A stretch of 64,000 nucleotides of DNA from assembly GCF_001269655.1 (NCBI RefSeq), contig NZ_LHVE01000008.1, forward strand, positions 1 through 64,000, given 5' to 3'. The DNA comes from Pseudomonas thivervalensis. GTDB lineage: Bacteria > Pseudomonadota > Gammaproteobacteria > Pseudomonadales > Pseudomonadaceae. Numbering within the stretch: the first letter of the stretch is position 1; every line of letters starts with the position of its first letter. Below, one piece after another: positions 46,208-54,970 of this stretch. The translations under genes were made by a program, and so were the position numbers. A model generated the notes under the pieces. It searched no databases, was not told where the DNA came from, and saw only the letters and a list, made by a program, of their open reading frames with translations.

Positions 46208-47059
46208 TCAGCGCGCAGGCAAGTCATCGCTACTCAGATGAAACCCCTTGGGAGCGAAACCAAGCCGATCACTGGCATCCGAATGATCGAACACCAGATC
46301 CTGATTCATCCGCCCCACCAGTGCGCTTGAAAGATGCCGGTACCGCGGCAAACAGCGCAGGATCGAAACGCCCAGGCTGAGTGCCCTGGCGGGAAGGGGC
46401 AGTGTTCGCTCCGGGCGTCCCATGGCCTGGAATATCCGGCTCACCATCGTGTGATAAGGCAAAACCTCCCCCCCTGACAGTTCATAGCCGCCACTGGGCA
46501 AGCCAGGCATGCTCAGCGCCGACAGACAGGCCTGGACCACATCATCGCCATGCACGGGTTGGCGCAATCCTGTCGCGCCGCCAATAAGCGGGAAAAACCC
46601 GAAGCGTTGAATGAAACGTGCGATCTCCGAAATGTTCTTGTCGCGGCCAAAGCCATAGATCAGGGTCGGTCGCAGGATCACCCATTCGATTTGCCGTTCG
46701 TTCGCCCACTGCGCAAGCTGCTCTTCTGCGCGTATCAAGCGTTGCGCCACGTCCCTTTCCCGCGCGTCAGGCGAAGCTTGTTTGGCAAAGCGGCTGGTGG
46801 AAGACAGGACGACAACGCGTTTGATGTCGGTGCTGGCGAGGCGCTCCAGATAGTCGGGCAACACCCAGAGGGGAGCCAATGACAGGAAGGTGTCCAGCGT
46901 CAGCCCACGCCAGTCATCAGCCTGTCGCCACGACACGGCGGGGCAGGAGGTCATGGGCGGGCTTCGAGTGAAGGCGCTCGTCGAGTGACCGGCGTGAGCC
47001 AGCAATGGCAAGGTGCGCTCGCCCAGGAAGCTCGAAGCGCCCAATATTCCTATTCGCAA
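46208..47059 (-). CDS. NAD-dependent epimerase/dehydratase-like SDR
   Basis: 283 residues. N-terminal NAD fold MRIGILGASSFLGERTLPLL; VVLSSTSRFAKQASPDARER, VILRPTLIYGFGRDKNISEI and GLRQPVHGDDVVQACL fit extended/atypical SDRs of nucleotide-sugar metabolism. The usual YxxxK is not obvious, so catalysis is uncertain. Convergent with the plus-strand glycosyltransferase and 10 bp downstream of the minus-strand GT2, which suggests an operon with it. Confidence 0.82.
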   Translation of the reverse strand: MRIGILGASSFLGERTLPLLAHAGHSTSAFTRSPPMTSCPAVSWRQADDWRGLTLDTFLSLAPLWVLPDYLERLASTDIKRVVVLSSTSRFAKQASPDARERDVAQRLIRAEEQLAQWANERQIEWVILRPTLIYGFGRDKNISEIARFIQRFGFFPLIGGATGLRQPVHGDDVVQACLSALSMPGLPSGGYELSGGEVLPYHTMVSRIFQAMGRPERTLPLPARALSLGVSILRCLPRYRHLSSALVGRMNQDLVFDHSDASDRLGFAPKGFHLSSDDLPAR

Positions 47060-47069
47060 TTGAGCGCTC

Positions 47070-48017
47070 TTACCATGGACTCCATGCCTGTTTGAGCCGG
47101 GTAATCGCGTGGCGAAGGACCACCAGGCCGAATCGAAACCAGACCCCGATCACTACGCTGATCCACAGGGCGGCAGGGTATTTGCGACGGAAAAACTTGC
47201 GATAGAAACGCAGGAATCCCAGGTGTTTATGCCATTCGACGAAATAGGGGCGATCACGACTGCAGGCACCGAACACATGCATCACCCGGGCGTCCGGCAC
47301 GAACAGCACGCGCCAGCCGGCCTGATGGAAGCGCATGCACCAGTCCAGGTCTTCGCAATGAAGGAAATAGTCTTCGTCCCACAACCCAACGCTCTCGATC
47401 GCTTCGCGCTTGACCAGCATGCAAGCCCCGGAGATGGCTTCAACGGCAATGGGCACGTTGGGGAGTGGCTCCTTGTGCAATAAAAAATCCGACAACACCG
47501 ACGGGAAAAGCGCCGAGAGCCGCGAAAGCCCGAAGGCCCGCATGAAGGCGCGCCTGGGTGTCGGGAACACCCGGCGTCCACCGGCTTGCTCGCTGCCGTC
47601 CGGATTGCACAGGAACCCGCCGACCATGCCGATTTCCGGCGCGCTGCGCAACGCCAGCAACAAGCGGTCGATGGCATTAGCGGCCAGCTTGCTGTCCGGG
47701 TTCAAGAAAAACAAGTTGGGAGCCGCTGACAGGCGAGCACCTTGGTTGCACGCCACGGCGAAGCCGAGGTTGGCGGCATTGCGTACGATCTGAAGCGAGC
47801 CGCCGGCAGGGTGGATTCGCTCCAGCCGCGTCAGGCTGTCATCGTGGGAGTCGTTATCCACCACAATCACTCTGGAAGCGCCGGCGACAAACGCCGACTC
47901 GACACACTCCAGTAACAGTTCACCGGCGTTGTAATTGACGATGATCACATCACACTCGCCGTGTGGCGAGGGCTTGGCCCATTCATCTATGGCGAGCAGT
48001 TCCACTGCTTCCAACAT
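47070..48017 (-). CDS. GT2 glycosyltransferase (rhamnosyltransferase-like)
   Basis: About 315 residues. GT2 fold: CDVIIVNYNAGELLLECVES, VIVVDNDSHDDSL, ANLGFAVACNQGARLS and the metal-binding LFFLNPDSKLA; later DEDYFLHCEDLDWCMRFHQA with the catalytic Asp/Glu region. Resembles WbbL-type rhamnosyltransferases. Start chosen at the second of two adjacent ATGs (48017), 5 nt after GGAG; an upstream in-frame ATG at 48059 is less likely. A C-terminal hydrophobic segment (AALWISVVIGVWFRFGLVVL) may tether it to the membrane. Confidence 0.88.
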   Translation of the reverse strand: MLEAVELLAIDEWAKPSPHGECDVIIVNYNAGELLLECVESAFVAGASRVIVVDNDSHDDSLTRLERIHPAGGSLQIVRNAANLGFAVACNQGARLSAAPNLFFLNPDSKLAANAIDRLLLALRSAPEIGMVGGFLCNPDGSEQAGGRRVFPTPRRAFMRAFGLSRLSALFPSVLSDFLLHKEPLPNVPIAVEAISGACMLVKREAIESVGLWDEDYFLHCEDLDWCMRFHQAGWRVLFVPDARVMHVFGACSRDRPYFVEWHKHLGFLRFYRKFFRRKYPAALWISVVIGVWFRFGLVVLRHAITRLKQAWSPW

Positions 48018-48185
48018 CATCTCTCCATGCACGGAACCTGGATACGTATGGGGTCGCAACTACTCAGGTCTTTATCCACGATAGCAGGTCCGCAGCCTTC
48101 TACCAGTTCCGGTCATCACCCATGACGATGGTGCATGACGGAGGCTGGCCGCTATCGAGTGAATCTGTTCGGGTGGATCAGAACA

Positions 48186-48818
48186 TCAAGACGAGGCGCT
48201 GGGTGGCCTGCCAACGGCGCGCCAGGCGGCCTCGGCCAACTGCTGCCGGTAGCCTTCAGGGCTGCGTTTGACGCGGCCAGAGAGCCAGGCGCGGCAGTAG
48301 CTTTCCGCCGAGCCGATGATCAGTGACGGGATCAGCTCGAAAGGCAGGTCCTGCAAATCCTGCCGGTGGGCGGGGTCGCTGAACCATTTCTTGAGTTCGG
48401 CGTTCCTGGCGAGATTCGCCTCGGCGAGCCGCTCGTTGAAGCTGCTGCGCGCGACCGCAAAGCGCGCCTGGTACTGGAACCGCGCCCAATCGGGTTGGCT
48501 GACCACCCAATCCACGTAGCTGAACACCAGGGCATGCACCCAGTCCCGGGTCGACGTGACAGCGCCGAGGTAGCTGTCCCTGAGCCGCGCCTGGTCATCC
48601 AGGGCGGTCATGTACAACGCCGCGACCAAACCTTCCTTGTTCTCGAAATGGTGATAGATGGCGCCCACGCTCATCTGGCTTTCGGCACGGATGATATCGA
48701 TGGTGGTCGCTTCTATGCCCTGTTGATTGAACAACGTCAGGGCACATCGAAGGATGTGCCGCTTGGACTCGGCACGACGCCCTGGGTAGCAGCGCTCGAG
48801 GAGATCGACAGGTTCCAT
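48186..48818 (-). CDS. TetR-family regulator
   Basis: About 210 residues from ATG 48818. N-terminal TetR helix-turn-helix: KRHILRCALTLFNQQGIEAT, TIDIIRAESQMSVGAIYHHF, ENKEGLVAALY. The remainder is a helical ligand/dimer domain. It is divergent from the DUF4442 gene at 48982 and an inverted-repeat operator lies between them, so it likely represses both. The ligand is unknown; it may be an acyl-CoA or related thioester, given the neighbour (inference). Confidence 0.88.
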   Translation of the reverse strand: MEPVDLLERCYPGRRAESKRHILRCALTLFNQQGIEATTIDIIRAESQMSVGAIYHHFENKEGLVAALYMTALDDQARLRDSYLGAVTSTRDWVHALVFSYVDWVVSQPDWARFQYQARFAVARSSFNERLAEANLARNAELKKWFSDPAHRQDLQDLPFELIPSLIIGSAESYCRAWLSGRVKRSPEGYRQQLAEAAWRAVGRPPSASS

Positions 48819-48892
48819 TTTTCGGCCCAGGCAAAAAGGGGCCATGGTAATTGAAACGAAGGCTCGGCACGAGTGATTGACAGGGTGGATAG

Positions 48893-48931
48893 TTACAGAA
48901 TATTGTTCTGTAACAGAGTAATATTCTGTAA
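48893..48931. promoter_or_regulatory. TetR operator, nested inverted repeats
   Basis: TTACAGAATATT (48893-48904) and AATATTCTGTAA (48920-48931) are perfect inverted repeats 15 bp apart. Between them TCTGTAACAGA is itself a palindrome. This gives overlapping CTGT/ACAG half-sites in the 163-bp region between the TetR gene and the divergent DUF4442 gene. Confidence 0.85.
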
Positions 48932-48981
48932 ATCAGTCATGCTCCGTTCATGACTCCAGCCCACCTGATCAGAGATACCCC

Positions 48982-49422
48982 ATGAGCCAGACTCTCAGCA
49001 TGTACCAAAGCGTCGGTCCGTCCGCCTTCAGCAATATGGCCTGCCAGATGGCCCCATACTTCGGCACCATCAACCCGGAAATTTCGGTGTTGGCTCCCGG
49101 TCGCGGTGAAGTGAAGGTGCCGTTTCGCAAGGAAATCACCAATCACCTGGCGTCCGTTCACGCGATCGCGCTGTGCAACGCGGCAGAACTGGCCGGCGGC
49201 ATGATGACCGAGGTGTCCATCCCCAGCGGTGCCCGCTGGATTCCCAAAGGCATGACCGTCGAATATTTGGCCAAGGCCAAGACGTCCATCCACGCCATTG
49301 CCGACGGTAGCGACATCGACTGGCAGACTTCGGGCGACAAGATTGTTCCGGTCGAGATCTTCGACGAGGCCGGGGTGAAGGTCTTCACGGCGCGCATCAC
49401 CATGAATGTGAAAATCGGCTAG
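48982..49422 (+). CDS. DUF4442 hotdog-fold thioesterase-like protein
   Basis: 146 residues. Hotdog fold typical of DUF4442/PaaI-like proteins: PYFGTINPEISVLAPGRGEV, LASVHAIALCNAAELAGGMM (the Asn-Glu positions of the thioesterase active site) and WIPKGMTVEYLAKAKTSIHA. Such proteins often hydrolyse acyl-CoA or related thioesters. It is controlled by the divergent TetR (operator at 48893-48931). No further gene in the transcript; it converges with the LysR gene. Confidence 0.88.
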   Translation: MSQTLSMYQSVGPSAFSNMACQMAPYFGTINPEISVLAPGRGEVKVPFRKEITNHLASVHAIALCNAAELAGGMMTEVSIPSGARWIPKGMTVEYLAKAKTSIHAIADGSDIDWQTSGDKIVPVEIFDEAGVKVFTARITMNVKIG

Positions 49423-49435
49423 GTTGCCGGGTCCA

Positions 49436-50350
49436 TCAAGCGTCGACCGTTTCTGCCAGATGGGCCATCAGCCACTGGCGGAAGCGGTTGACGCTTTGTC
49501 TGTTCGGGGCCCGGCCTTGGGGTTCCAGCAGGCAGAACTGCGCGTCGGTACGCAGGATGGCTTGCGTCGGCCGCACCAGGTTGCCGGTTTGCAAGTGATT
49601 GCTGAGCAGACCCGACCAGGCCAGGGCGATTCCTTGGCCAGCCAGGGCCGATTGGATCAGCATGGCATAGCTGTTGATGTTGATGCGCCGCCGAGGTTCT
49701 GGCGGCGGGTAGCCTAGGCGTCGGAACCATTCTTTCCAGCCGATCCAGTCCCGGTGCTGGTCTTCCAGCCACAACCAGGTGCATCCACCCAATTGCTCCA
49801 ACGTATCTATTCCAGGGTGTTGCGCCAGATAGGCAGGGCTGCACACCGGGAAAATCTCTTCGTTGAACAGCGGCGTGACTTTCATGTTTTTTGGCGGCGT
49901 GCTGCAGTAATACAGCGCCAGGTCACAGTCCAGCCGGGAAAAATCACTGACTTGATCCGTCGCGATGATACGCAGGTCAATCTCCTCGTTCTGGCGCTGG
50001 AACTCCGACACCAGCGGCAGCAGCCACAGCGACGCCATTGCCGTGCTGGTGACGACGGTGATTTGCTGCGCGCCTTGCCAATGGCGTATTCCCGCGGTGG
50101 CCTGGGCGATTTGCAGCAGCGTGTCGCGCACGCTCTCGTAATACTGGCTGCCGGTGGCGGTGAGGTTGATTTCCCGGGTCGTGCGGGTGAACAGCGCTGT
50201 GCCCAGATAGTCTTCGAGCAAGCGTACCTGGCGGCTGATGGCGCCCTGGGTGACGTTCAGTTCCCGTGCCGCCACCGTGAAGCTCAGGTGGCGGGCGGCG
50301 GCCTCGAACGCCACCAGGCTGTTGAGTGGCGGCAAGGGTTGCGGTTTCAT
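49436..50350 (-). CDS. LysR-family (GcvA-like) transcriptional regulator
   Basis: About 304 residues from ATG 50350 (a GTG at 50359 is less well placed). LysR helix-turn-helix: LPPLNSLVAFEAAARHLSFT, VAARELNVTQGAISRQVRLL, EDYLGTALFTR; then the inducer domain (ITVVTSTAMASLWLLPLVSE). It lies just downstream of the reductase gene on the same strand, so it probably regulates the quaternary-ammonium cluster. Its N-terminus (PPLNSLVAFEAAARHLSF) is GcvA-like. Confidence 0.9.
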   Translation of the reverse strand: MKPQPLPPLNSLVAFEAAARHLSFTVAARELNVTQGAISRQVRLLEDYLGTALFTRTTREINLTATGSQYYESVRDTLLQIAQATAGIRHWQGAQQITVVTSTAMASLWLLPLVSEFQRQNEEIDLRIIATDQVSDFSRLDCDLALYYCSTPPKNMKVTPLFNEEIFPVCSPAYLAQHPGIDTLEQLGGCTWLWLEDQHRDWIGWKEWFRRLGYPPPEPRRRININSYAMLIQSALAGQGIALAWSGLLSNHLQTGNLVRPTQAILRTDAQFCLLEPQGRAPNRQSVNRFRQWLMAHLAETVDA

Positions 50351-50434
50351 CTGGGTCACTGCCTTGTTGGTTAAAGCGCACGGAGATTGTGCAGAAGCCG
50401 GTGTGCAGTGACTACCTGATTAAGCGAGGCAAAG

Positions 50435-51571
50435 CTAAAGATCAAGGACCAGGTCGGAGGTGGGCTTGCTGCAGCAGAGCAAACGCAGGCCCTTGTCGAT
50501 TTCCCGTTGCCTGATGCCGCCGTTGTGATTCATGTCCACCGTACCCTGCAGCAGGGTGGTCTTGCAGGTGCCGCAAACGCCTTGGCTGCAGGAGGAGGGC
50601 ACGATCGCGCCGGCTTTCTTCGCGGCAGACAGCACGGTCTGGTCGGCCGACATGCTGAAGCTCTTGCCTGAGCGCGACAGGGTCACCGTGAACAGGGCTT
50701 GCTGGTCGAGCGACGCGGCCTGTTCGATCAACGGCTCCTCATTCAGCGCGGCAATGTCGAAGCTTTCCTGATGGTAGTGGGCGAAATCGAACGCCGCGTC
50801 CCTGAGCAGCGACTTGACCGCTTCCATGTACCCCTGGGGACCGCAGGTAAAGATTTCCCGGTCCTGGTAGTCCGGTACGTGCTGGCTCAGCAACGACAAG
50901 TCGAGCCGGCCTATCGGCTGCTGCCATTGAGGGGTGTCGCCAAGCCCTTCGCAAATGCTGATGAACCGCAGCCCCGGCATGGCGGCCTGCATGCGTGTCA
51001 ATTGGGCGTGGAAAATGATGTCGGTGGGCGTACGGGCGCTGTGCACGAACACGATGTCGAGATTGCCGGCCATGTCGCAGGCGGCGCGGGTCATCGACAT
51101 CAGCGGTGTTACGCCGGAGCCGGCCGACAGGTACAACAGTTTCGTCGCAGGATGGCCGACCGGCGTAAAGCTGCCGGCCGGGCCGGACGCCTTCAGGCTA
51201 TCGCCGGGCTTGAGGTTGTCATGCAGCCAGTTCGACACCACGCCCCCGGGCACGCGCTTGACCGTTATGGAGAACGCAAAGGGCCGCGTCGGGGAGGACG
51301 ACAGGGTGTAGCAGCGGGCAATGGTTTGCCCGCCAATGACCGGTGAGATGGTGATGAATTGACCGGGCTCGAAGCTCAGCGCGCTGAAGTCCGCACAGCG
51401 AAAAATGAAAGTCCTGACGTCATGGGTTTCCTGGTGCACGGCACAACATTGCAGGGTTTTCTGTTCACCGCTGTGCCATTGCGCGCCGAACGTGCCCCAG
51501 GTGGTCGGGTCGGTAAAACGCTGGACCGCGCTGGCGTTTCCAGGGCGCGTCAGGTTTTCATAAGTCGTCAT
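50435..51571 (-). CDS. Ferredoxin-NAD(P)H reductase component (GbcB-like)
   Basis: 378 residues from ATG 51571 (AGGA six bases upstream; ATG 51577 is too close to it). FAD domain RCYTLSSSP, NAD domain KLLYLSAGSGVTPLMSM with FTCGPQGYMEAVK, and a C-terminal 2Fe-2S ferredoxin domain SSCSQGVCGTCKTTLLQG (with CC near the end as the fourth ligand area). It passes electrons from NADH to the Rieske oxygenase, whose stop lies 9 bp upstream. Family resembles GbcB and stachydrine demethylase reductases. Confidence 0.92.
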   Translation of the reverse strand: MTTYENLTRPGNASAVQRFTDPTTWGTFGAQWHSGEQKTLQCCAVHQETHDVRTFIFRCADFSALSFEPGQFITISPVIGGQTIARCYTLSSSPTRPFAFSITVKRVPGGVVSNWLHDNLKPGDSLKASGPAGSFTPVGHPATKLLYLSAGSGVTPLMSMTRAACDMAGNLDIVFVHSARTPTDIIFHAQLTRMQAAMPGLRFISICEGLGDTPQWQQPIGRLDLSLLSQHVPDYQDREIFTCGPQGYMEAVKSLLRDAAFDFAHYHQESFDIAALNEEPLIEQAASLDQQALFTVTLSRSGKSFSMSADQTVLSAAKKAGAIVPSSCSQGVCGTCKTTLLQGTVDMNHNGGIRQREIDKGLRLLCCSKPTSDLVLDL

Positions 51572-51580
51572 GTTCATTCC

Positions 51581-52837
51581 TCACACGCCGTGGGCGGCCA
51601 GGCGCGCCGCGTACCAGCGCGAGAACTGGTCGACATAGGTTTCGGTAAAGGCCGAGAACGGCCCGGGCCTGTAGGCCGGATCCTGGGTGCCGCTGTGGGT
51701 GATGCCGACGAGACTGGCGTCCTGCAGGTTGGTCGCGACCCAGACTTCGGTCAGCTTGTCGACGTGGTAGTCGACGCCTTCGACGGCATCGGCATGAACC
51801 AGCCATTTGGTGCGCACCAGAGTCTTATCGGGCGCCAGAGGGATGATGTAGGAGACCACGGCATGGTCGCTCATGACATGGGTCCACGAGTTGTGCGTCC
51901 AGAGATGCACGTCGCCCAGGTCGCGGCGGGTGAGGTCGCCAAACAGCCGGGTGCACGCCACGCGGGTGTCGAGGGTCTGGGATTCGCCGTTGCCGGCGAT
52001 GGCCAGTCGCTGCGAGCGAAACTGGGTCACGGCGTCTTCACCCAGGTGTTCGATGGCATCGCAGAGATAGCCTTCGCGCTCCCAGTTGGCCTTGGTCTCG
52101 GCATTGCGGCGGTGATACTCCGCCAGCGCCTGGAGTGAGTCCTCCCCCAGCCCATCGGTGCAGAAACCGAAATCTTCCGGCAGGAAAGACGCGGTCAATT
52201 CCGGATGGGTGGCGGCGCAGTGATAACACTCGCGGTTATTCTCGATCACCAGTTTCCAATTGCCGTTCTCGATGATTTCCGATTCGAAGGCGATCTTTGA
52301 ATGGGCGATGTCATATTGAGCGAAGCGCGGTGTCATGGCCTGGTCAAGGTACAGGATGTCTTCTGGCGGTTCGTCGCCCAGGCAGACGAAGACGTGGGTG
52401 CCGACAACCCGAGTGTGCACGGGAATCAGGCTTTTGCACTTGGGGTCGAAGGCCTGGCCCATGTGCGCGGCATGCTTCAGGCTGCCATCCAGGTCGTAGG
52501 TCCACTGATGGTAGGGGCAGACCAGCATGCCCACCGTCGACTTGCCGGCCTGTTTCAAGCGCGCGCCACGGTGGCGGCAGACGTTACGGAATGCTTGCAC
52601 ATGCTCGTCGTCATCGCGCACCAGGAGGATGGAGGATTTGCCGATGTCGAGGGTGGAAACATCACCCGGTTCGGGGACATCGCTGGTGACCCCCACCAGA
52701 ATCCAGTGCTTGGTGAAAAAGATATCGACGTCGGTTTCAAAAATATCCTGGCGACCAAACAAACCACCCGGCATGCCATGGCCGGGCGTGCGATCGGTCA
52801 GAAGTTCACGATGGGTTTTCACGGTATTAAGGGTCAT
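51581..52837 (-). CDS. Rieske non-heme iron oxygenase, quaternary-amine demethylase type
   Basis: 418 residues. Rieske cluster CRHRGARLKQAGKSTVGMLV with CPYHQW (Cys-x-His 17 Cys-x2-His) and mononuclear Fe site in ENNRECYHCAATHPELT. This GbcA/stachydrine-demethylase type oxidatively removes an N-methyl group from a betaine (glycine betaine, proline betaine or similar). The exact substrate is unresolved. It pairs with the reductase at 50435 and sits beside a ChoV/ChoW-like transporter. Confidence 0.9.
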   Translation of the reverse strand: MTLNTVKTHRELLTDRTPGHGMPGGLFGRQDIFETDVDIFFTKHWILVGVTSDVPEPGDVSTLDIGKSSILLVRDDDEHVQAFRNVCRHRGARLKQAGKSTVGMLVCPYHQWTYDLDGSLKHAAHMGQAFDPKCKSLIPVHTRVVGTHVFVCLGDEPPEDILYLDQAMTPRFAQYDIAHSKIAFESEIIENGNWKLVIENNRECYHCAATHPELTASFLPEDFGFCTDGLGEDSLQALAEYHRRNAETKANWEREGYLCDAIEHLGEDAVTQFRSQRLAIAGNGESQTLDTRVACTRLFGDLTRRDLGDVHLWTHNSWTHVMSDHAVVSYIIPLAPDKTLVRTKWLVHADAVEGVDYHVDKLTEVWVATNLQDASLVGITHSGTQDPAYRPGPFSAFTETYVDQFSRWYAARLAAHGV

Positions 52838-52901
52838 TTTCCGATCTCGCTCAAACTCAAACGGGGTGGTGGCGGTGGGTGCGAAGCCGTTGGCTGGCGC
52901 A

Positions 52902-54125
52902 TCACGCCAGCGAAAATTCTTTTATGGGGTCAGATGGCACGGGCTGCGTCAGGTTGTGTCCCAGCAGGGCCCGATACAGTTCGCCGTCGCCCAATATGCC
53001 CAGGACGGTTCCGGCCTCGTCCTGCACGATGAGGGGATGGCCCGTTTCGTAACGAATCCGCAAGGCGTCGCGCATGTTGGTCGCTGGCGGCACGCACGTG
53101 GGCTGTCGAGCCAAGGTCTCGATTGGCCTGGTCGGATTCCACGGTTGGACAGGTGCGGCTGTGGCGCCTTTCCGAACGTGGGTCAAATGACGCTGCGCGC
53201 TGACCACCATCCACAGGTTTTGAAGCGTATCCAGGCAATATTCGTCGCGGGCGAAAACACACTGGCCCAGCGGGGTCATCAAGCTTTTCGCGCACAGCAC
53301 ATTCAACGGATTGGTGTGGGCGACGAAGTTGCGCACATAGTCGTCGGCCGGGTTCAGCACGATCTCTTCGGGCTTGCTGTACTGGATGATCTTGCCGTCT
53401 TTCATGATGGCGATGCGTGTGCCCAGCTTCAGGGCTTCGTCGAGGTCGTGGCTGACGAACACGATGGTTTTCTGCAGTTTGCGCTGCAGGTCGAGCAGCT
53501 CGTCCTGCAAGCCTTGGCGAATCAGTGGGTCGAGGGCGGAGAACGGTTCATCCATCAGCAGGATGTCGGCGTCCATCGCCAAGGCGCGGGCCAGGCCGAC
53601 CCGTTGCTGCATACCGCCAGACAGTTCGTCGGGCTTCTTGTTGCGCCACTGGGTCAGGCCCACCAGCTCGAGTTTTTCATTCACCAACTGCTTGCGTTCC
53701 TTCTCCGGCCGACCCTGCATTTCCAGGCCGAAACTGATGTTCTCGCGCACCGTCAGCCAGGGCATCAGGGCGAACTTCTGGAACACCATGGCGATGCGCT
53801 GGGTGCGCATCATTTTCAGCTCGGCGGGGGTGCAAGACGCGATGTCGATTTGCCGGCCTTCGTGTTCGACGAACAGCTTGCCGCGACTCACCGTGTTCAG
53901 CCCGTTGATGCAACGCAACAAGCTGGATTTGCCGGAGCCGGACAGGCCCATCAGCACGCAGATCTCACCTTTGTTGATCTCCAGGCTGGCTTTCTCCACG
54001 CCGACGATCAAACCGGTTTTCTGAAGAATCTCCGGACGCGAAAAGCCTTGGTCGAGCAGATCCAGGGCTGGCTTTGGACGGGCGGCGAAGATGACGTCGA
54101 CGTCTTCAAAACGAATGATGCTCAT
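52902..54125 (-). CDS. Betaine/choline ABC transporter ATPase (ProV/ChoV type, with CBS domain)
   Basis: 407 residues. A ChoV-type N-terminal helix (RPKPALDLLDQGFSRPEILQ) precedes Walker A GLSGSGKSSLLRCIN; signature DELSGGMQQRVGLARALAM; Walker B ILLMDEPFSALDP; then CBS-type C-terminal region (TPLGQCVFARDEYCLDTLQN, DALRIRYETGHPLIVQDEAG). It energises uptake of a quaternary ammonium compound with the permease at 54122, which it overlaps by 4 bp. I see no substrate-binding protein gene in this cluster. Confidence 0.92.
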   Translation of the reverse strand: MSIIRFEDVDVIFAARPKPALDLLDQGFSRPEILQKTGLIVGVEKASLEINKGEICVLMGLSGSGKSSLLRCINGLNTVSRGKLFVEHEGRQIDIASCTPAELKMMRTQRIAMVFQKFALMPWLTVRENISFGLEMQGRPEKERKQLVNEKLELVGLTQWRNKKPDELSGGMQQRVGLARALAMDADILLMDEPFSALDPLIRQGLQDELLDLQRKLQKTIVFVSHDLDEALKLGTRIAIMKDGKIIQYSKPEEIVLNPADDYVRNFVAHTNPLNVLCAKSLMTPLGQCVFARDEYCLDTLQNLWMVVSAQRHLTHVRKGATAAPVQPWNPTRPIETLARQPTCVPPATNMRDALRIRYETGHPLIVQDEAGTVLGILGDGELYRALLGHNLTQPVPSDPIKEFSLA

Positions 54126-54970
54126 GCGTCACCTCTTTTCAGGGTTTCACGTTGCTTGCAGATGCGGTCGAGCGTGATCGCCAGCAGCACGATCGCCAGG
54201 CCCGCTTCGAAACCCATCGAGATATCGGCGGTGTTCAGTGCGTTGACCACGGGTTTGCCCAGGCCATCGGCGCCCACCAGCGCGGCGATCACCACCATGG
54301 ACAGTGACAGCATGATGCATTGGGTGATGCCGGCGGCGATGCTGGGCATGGCGTGGGGCAGCTCGATGCGCGCCAACAATTGGCGACGCGAACAGCCAAA
54401 GGCCTTGCCGGCATCCATCAGTTCTGCGGGTACGTCACAGATGCCTAGATAGGTCAGCCGAATGGGGGCGGCGATGGCGAATACCACCGTGGAGATCAGC
54501 CCCGGAACGACCCCCAGGCCGAAGAGCGTCAGGGTTGGGATGAGGTAGACGAACGTGGGCACGGTCTGCATCAAGTCGAGTACCGGCCTCAAGGCTGCAT
54601 AGAACCAGGGCCGATGTGCCGCGACGATGCCCAGCGGCACACCGATCACCACGCAGACAAGCGTGGCGAAGGTCACCTGGGCCAGGGTCTCCAGGGTTTC
54701 CTGCCAATAACCCAGATTGAATATCAGCAGGAAGGCGAGGGCCACGAACAGCGTGAGGCTCACCTTGCGTTGGATGTAATAGGCGAACAAGGCGAACACG
54801 GCGATCAACGCCAGGGGGTTGAACCAAAGGAGCACGCTGGTAAGCGCGGTGATGACGCCCGACAGTGAAAGCGAGATGGCGTCGAAAATACCTGCGCCAT
54901 GTTGAGTCAACCATTCGACATACCGGGCGATGTGTTCACCCAGTGGAAGCTTCTGTTGTGTCATCCACAT
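54122..54970 (-). CDS. Betaine/choline ABC transporter permease (ProW/ChoW type)
   Basis: About 282 residues from ATG 54970 (MWMTQQKLPLGEHIARYVEW). BPD_transp_1 permease: QVTFATLVCVVIGVPLGIVA, LMQTVPTFVYLIPTLTLFGL and the EAA-type loop LGICDVPAELMDAGKAFGCS. The N-terminus EWLTQHGAGIFDAISLSL is typical of ChoW/ProW. It precedes the ATPase on the same transcript. An ATG at 54964 is an alternative start. Confidence 0.92.
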   Translation of the reverse strand: MWMTQQKLPLGEHIARYVEWLTQHGAGIFDAISLSLSGVITALTSVLLWFNPLALIAVFALFAYYIQRKVSLTLFVALAFLLIFNLGYWQETLETLAQVTFATLVCVVIGVPLGIVAAHRPWFYAALRPVLDLMQTVPTFVYLIPTLTLFGLGVVPGLISTVVFAIAAPIRLTYLGICDVPAELMDAGKAFGCSRRQLLARIELPHAMPSIAAGITQCIMLSLSMVVIAALVGADGLGKPVVNALNTADISMGFEAGLAIVLLAITLDRICKQRETLKRGDA

